Below the pieces are notes generated by a model. That model had not been told where the DNA came from. It did no database searches and worked only from the letters and a program-made list of their open reading frames with translations. Both the position numbers and the translations under genes were made by a program. From an uncultured Lachnospiraceae bacterium (GTDB lineage: Bacteria; Bacillota; Clostridia; Lachnospirales; Lachnospiraceae): a stretch of 64,000 nt of DNA. This document shows, in pieces, positions 60,469 to 64,000 of this stretch (positions are counted from its first letter, which is position 1; every line of letters starts with the position of its first letter). The stretch spans positions 33,987-97,986 of the forward strand of contig CAJUEW010000012.1 of NCBI GenBank assembly GCA_910585465.1. Reading direction: 5' to 3'.

Positions 60469-62955
60469 ATGATGGAAGATAATATTTTTGATAAAATTCA
60501 TGAGGTGGATTTAAAGAAAACCATGGAAGACTCTTATATTGATTATGCTATGAGCGTGATCGCTGCAAGAGCGCTTCCGGATGTAAGAGATGGTTTAAAA
60601 CCGGTGCAGCGCCGTGTTCTTTATTCCATGATTGAATTAAACAATGGGCCGGATAAGCCTCACCGTAAATGCGCGCGTATCGTCGGTGATACCATGGGTA
60701 AATATCATCCTCATGGAGACAGCTCTATCTATGGAGCATTGGTCAATATGGCACAGGAGTGGTCTACCCGTTATCCTCTGGTAGACGGACATGGAAACTT
60801 TGGTTCCGTGGACGGGGACGGGGCGGCGGCAATGCGTTATACCGAGGCCCGTTTAAGTAAGATTTCCATGGAAATGCTGGCTGATATCAATAAGGATACG
60901 GTAGATTTTGTACCGAACTTTGATGAAACGGAGAAAGAACCTTCTGTACTTCCTTCCAGGTTTCCGAATCTTTTAGTAAACGGTACATCCGGAATTGCAG
61001 TTGGTATGGCAACTAATATTCCTCCTCATAACCTGAAAGAGATCATCGGAGCCGTAGTAAAAATTATTGATAACAGGATTCTTGAGGACAGGGATACTGA
61101 TATTGAAGAAATTCTTGATATTGTAAAGGGTCCGGATTTTCCCACAGGGTCCGAGATCCTCGGCACATCCGGAATTAATGAAGCATACCGTACCGGAAGA
61201 GGAAAAATCCGAGTCCGTGCAATCACCAATATTGAGTCCATGTCTAATGGTAAAAACCGGATCATAGTAACAGAGCTTCCGTTTATGGTTAATAAAGCCC
61301 GTCTTATAGAGAAAATAGCAGAGCTTGTAAAAGAAAAAAGGGTGGACGGAATTACCTATATTGCGGATGAATCCAGCCGTGAGGGTATGAGAATTAATAT
61401 TGAGCTTCGCAAAGATGTCAATCCAAATGTGATATTGAATCAATTATATAAACATACTCAGCTTCAGGACACTTTCGGAGTGATTATGCTGGCTCTTGTA
61501 AATAATGAACCAAGAGTTTTAAGTCTTTTGGATATGCTCAGATATTATCTGGCGCATCAGGAAGATGTAGTTACCAGAAGAACAAAATATGAATTGAATA
61601 AAGCCCAGGAGCGGGCACATATTTTGGAAGGTTTACTGATTGCACTGGATCATATTGATCGTGTCATTCAGATAATCCGGAGTTCTCAAAATGTCCAGAT
61701 TGCTAAAAGTTCTTTAATGGAAGAATTTAACCTGGATGATGTACAGGCGCAGGCTATTGTGGACATGCGTCTGCGTACATTGACCGGTTTGGAAAGAGAT
61801 AAGATTGAGAAAGAATATCGGGAATTAATGGAGAGAATCAATTATCTTAAAGAAATTCTTGCGGATGAGAAAAAGCTTTTAGGCGTTATCAGGGATGAGA
61901 TTCTTCTGATTTCCGAAAAATACGGTGATGACCGCCGTACACGGATTGGATATGATGAGTTTGATATTAGTATGGAGGATTTAATTCCTGTCAGGGATAC
62001 GGTTATTACTATGACCCACTTAGGTTATATTAAGCGTATGACTGTGGATAATTTCAAAAGCCAGAACCGTGGGGGCAAAGGGATTAAAGGGATGCAGACG
62101 ATAGAGGAAGATTTCATTGAAGAGATCTTTATGACAACAACCCACCACTATATTATGTTTTTTACAAATTTTGGGAAGGTCTATCGTTTAAAAGCCTATG
62201 AGATACCGGAAGCAGGAAGAACGGCCAGAGGAACGGCAATTATTAATTTACTTCAGCTTCAGCCGGAAGAGAAAATTACAGCGGTTATTGCAATCAAAGA
62301 ATTTAACCATGATAATTATCTGGTCATGGCTACAAGAAATGGAATTATTAAAAAAACATTTATGTCTGAATATTCTAATATCCGTAAAACAGGGCTTCAG
62401 GCTATCAGCCTCCGGGAAGGAGATGAGCTGATAGAAGTAAAAATAACTGACGGGGAAAAGGATATTATTCTTGTAACTAAGAATGGCATGAGTATTTGCT
62501 TTGATGAAAAGGATATTCGTACAACAGGAAGAATATCCATAGGTGTTATTGGTATGAATCTGGATAAGGAAGACAGAGTTGTAGCAATGCAGCTTAATAC
62601 CCAGGGAGAATTCCTTTTGATTGTATCGGAGAATGGATTGGGTAAAAGGACGCTTATCTCGGAATTTCATCCTCAGAATCGAGGGGGAAAGGGTCTGAAA
62701 TGCTATAAAATTACAGATAAGACAGGTAATGTTATCGGCGCCATGGCAGTGGATGAAGAAGACGAGATTATGATGATTACTAATGAAGGGATTATTATCA
62801 GAACCGGATGTAGGGATATTTCTGTGCTGAAGAGAATTACATCGGGTGTGAAGCTGATGAATGTAAATGCTGATGCAGGCGTTAAAGTTGCAAATATTGC
62901 GAAGGTAAGAGAAGAAGTCGGAGACGGGCAGGAGGAAGAAACAGAAGAGAAATAA
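60469..62955 (+). CDS. gyrA: DNA gyrase subunit A
   Basis: 828 residues. The active-site tyrosine is Tyr124 (AAMRYTEARL). The quinolone-determining region reads HPHGDSSIYGALVNMAQ, i.e. Ser and Ser/Ile-type residues at positions associated with quinolone sensitivity, so no classical resistance change is evident. C-terminal wrapping domain carries the GyrA-box QNRGGKG. An acidic C-terminal tail follows. Ends at a strong terminator. Confidence 0.98.
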   Translation: MMEDNIFDKIHEVDLKKTMEDSYIDYAMSVIAARALPDVRDGLKPVQRRVLYSMIELNNGPDKPHRKCARIVGDTMGKYHPHGDSSIYGALVNMAQEWSTRYPLVDGHGNFGSVDGDGAAAMRYTEARLSKISMEMLADINKDTVDFVPNFDETEKEPSVLPSRFPNLLVNGTSGIAVGMATNIPPHNLKEIIGAVVKIIDNRILEDRDTDIEEILDIVKGPDFPTGSEILGTSGINEAYRTGRGKIRVRAITNIESMSNGKNRIIVTELPFMVNKARLIEKIAELVKEKRVDGITYIADESSREGMRINIELRKDVNPNVILNQLYKHTQLQDTFGVIMLALVNNEPRVLSLLDMLRYYLAHQEDVVTRRTKYELNKAQERAHILEGLLIALDHIDRVIQIIRSSQNVQIAKSSLMEEFNLDDVQAQAIVDMRLRTLTGLERDKIEKEYRELMERINYLKEILADEKKLLGVIRDEILLISEKYGDDRRTRIGYDEFDISMEDLIPVRDTVITMTHLGYIKRMTVDNFKSQNRGGKGIKGMQTIEEDFIEEIFMTTTHHYIMFFTNFGKVYRLKAYEIPEAGRTARGTAIINLLQLQPEEKITAVIAIKEFNHDNYLVMATRNGIIKKTFMSEYSNIRKTGLQAISLREGDELIEVKITDGEKDIILVTKNGMSICFDEKDIRTTGRISIGVIGMNLDKEDRVVAMQLNTQGEFLLIVSENGLGKRTLISEFHPQNRGGKGLKCYKITDKTGNVIGAMAVDEEDEIMMITNEGIIIRTGCRDISVLKRITSGVKLMNVNADAGVKVANIAKVREEVGDGQEEETEEK

Positions 62956-62956
62956 T

Positions 62957-62987
62957 GAAAGGGGGATGATCCTTCATCCCCTTTTTT
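62957..62987 (+). terminator. Terminator after gyrA
   Basis: AAAGGGGGATG-atcctt-CATCCCC followed by TTTTTT. Confidence 0.88.
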
Positions 62988-63050
62988 AAACAAAGGCAGA
63001 AAGCAGAATATTTATAGAATGATCTGTAAATAATAGGAAGTGTATTAGTA

Positions 63051-63770
63051 ATGAAACGAATTATATTAATGGTATTAAAAAATATTTTTTTTGTTCCTTA
63101 CTGGTATTTTCAGCTTTGTTATTATGCAAAGTACAGTCAAAGGATACCGAAAGAAAAAAAGCATGCACTTTTAAAAAAAATTGTGGCATGTGCCAATAAA
63201 GAAGGAAATGTAATCATTGAGGCTTATGGAGTAGAGAATATTCCAAAGGATCAGAGTTTTATGTATTTTCCGAATCATCAGGGGCTGTATGATGTGCTGG
63301 CTTTGCTGGATAGTTCCCCGTTTTTCTTTTCAGTGGTCATGAAAAAGGAATTAAAAGATATTTTTATGCTGAAAAAAGTATTCCAGATTATGGGAGCATA
63401 TCCCATTGATCGGGAGGATGTGCGTCAGTCCATGAAGGTAATCCAAAAGGTCAGCCAGGAAGTAGAAGCAGGAAAAAATTTTTTAATATTTCCGGAAGGT
63501 ACCAGATCCAAAAAAGGAAACGAAATCGGAGACTTCAAAGGAGGTTCCTTTAAAAGTGCAACAAAGGCGAAATGTGCGATCGTACCTGTGGCCATTCTGG
63601 ATTCTTACAAAGTATTTGATACAAATTCTGTGGAACAGGTAACTGTACAGGTACATTATCTTGAGCCTTTATACTATGAAGACTACAAGATAATGAAAAC
63701 GACGGAAATAGCAGAGCTTGTACATGATAAAATTCAAATGACTATTAAAAAATTTGAAAAAAATCGTTGA
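63051..63770 (+). CDS. plsC: 1-acyl-sn-glycerol-3-phosphate acyltransferase (PlsC type)
   Basis: 239-residue membrane-associated acyltransferase that makes phosphatidic acid. Catalytic NHQGLYD (NHx4D form, about 75-81) and the substrate motif FPEGTRSKKGN (~147-157) are present, with an N-terminal hydrophobic segment. A second member of the family may exist elsewhere. The stop overlaps the -35 box of the tRNA-Ser promoter. Confidence 0.9.
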   Translation: MKRIILMVLKNIFFVPYWYFQLCYYAKYSQRIPKEKKHALLKKIVACANKEGNVIIEAYGVENIPKDQSFMYFPNHQGLYDVLALLDSSPFFFSVVMKKELKDIFMLKKVFQIMGAYPIDREDVRQSMKVIQKVSQEVEAGKNFLIFPEGTRSKKGNEIGDFKGGSFKSATKAKCAIVPVAILDSYKVFDTNSVEQVTVQVHYLEPLYYEDYKIMKTTEIAELVHDKIQMTIKKFEKNR

Positions 63771-63795
63771 CATTTATTACCTGATTTAGTATAAT
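63767..63795 (+). promoter_or_regulatory. tRNA-Ser promoter
   Basis: TTGACA (63767-63772), exactly 17 nt, TATAAT (63790-63795): perfect consensus, overlapping the plsC stop. Confidence 0.88.
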
Positions 63796-63823
63796 AAAAA
63801 ATGCGTCACGAAGAGACGTGCCT

Positions 63824-63911
63824 GGAGAAATACTCAAGTGGCTGAAGAGGCGCCCCTGCTAAGGGTGTAGGTCGGGTGACCGGCGCGAGGGTTCAAATCC
63901 CTCTTTCTCCG
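63824..63911 (+). tRNA. tRNA-Ser (anticodon GCT)
   Basis: 88 nt: acceptor GGAGAAA/TTTCTCC, anticodon loop CTGCTAA (GCT, reads AGC/AGU), a long variable arm (about 14 nt) as in all tRNA-Ser, T-arm GAGGG-TTCAAAT-CCCTC, discriminator G; CCA not encoded. Confidence 0.96.
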
Positions 63912-63964
63912 TTCTTTTCGTAGAGAGAGACAGCGAAAAAAGTTGAAAAAAACAAAAAAAGCTG

Positions 63965-63993
63965 TTGACAAAACGAGAAAGATTTGATAAGAT
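63965..63993 (+). promoter_or_regulatory. Strong promoter at window end
   Basis: TTGACA (63965-63970), 17-nt spacer, TAAGAT (63988-63993). The gene it drives lies beyond the window; rRNA or tRNA operons are common here but that is a guess. Confidence 0.6.
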
Positions 63994-64000
63994 AAGCGAG

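Overview
The window looks like the replication-origin region of a low-to-medium GC, spore-forming Firmicute, most likely a gut Lachnospiraceae (Clostridia). Three things point there. The gene order is parB-parA-rsmG-mnmG-mnmE-jag-yidC-yidD-rnpA-rpmH / dnaA-dnaN-yaaA-recF-gyrB-gyrA. DUF3881- and DUF4446-type genes, which I associate with Lachnospiraceae, lie beside serS. A spoIID-spoIIQ pair and a PerR-reverse rubrerythrin pair suit an anaerobic sporeformer. The family call is inference, not a database result.

Layout. 1-15.2 kb: the start of trmB (cut by the window edge); an AT-rich gap holding an unexpected DnaA-box cluster; the PerR-controlled rubrerythrin and perR; an SH3/NlpC-P60 hydrolase; a DEAD-box helicase; a hemolysin III-type membrane protein; spoIID-spoIIQ; ileS behind a T-box leader, with glgP right after it; and a D,D-carboxypeptidase. 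15.2-27 kb: a six-gene, same-strand block of large proteins mostly without recognisable function (a nitrilase-fold protein, a LecA-like small lectin, a DUF6603-like protein, two large unknowns and a beta-rich protein). Several of these genes overlap or nearly touch. This is the best candidate for an undescribed system.

27.4-31.9 kb: a two-component system and a lantibiotic-immunity-like ABC transporter, with four 11-bp direct repeats before the transporter that probably bind the regulator. 32-36.5 kb: a beta-glucoside operon (bglG-type antiterminator, EIIBCA permease, 6-phospho-beta-glucosidase) with a clear RAT/terminator leader. 36.5-39.7 kb: a patchy stretch with a MATE exporter, a GNAT gene, a piece of a methyltransferase (ogt) gene and an internally deleted ABC-F gene, ending at tRNA-Arg(CCT).

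39.8-64 kb: origin housekeeping. serS, DUF3881 and DUF4446 genes, parAB with two perfect parS sites, the tRNA/ribosome modification and membrane-insertion genes, an orphan sugar-type solute-binding lipoprotein between rpmH and dnaA, oriC, then dnaA to gyrA, a PlsC-type acyltransferase and tRNA-Ser(GCT). Transcription points away from oriC on both sides for nearly all genes (exceptions: the NlpC/P60 gene, trhA, dacA and the alpha/beta-hydrolase gene), so ~54.2 kb is the replication start. The last bases carry a strong promoter whose gene lies outside the window.
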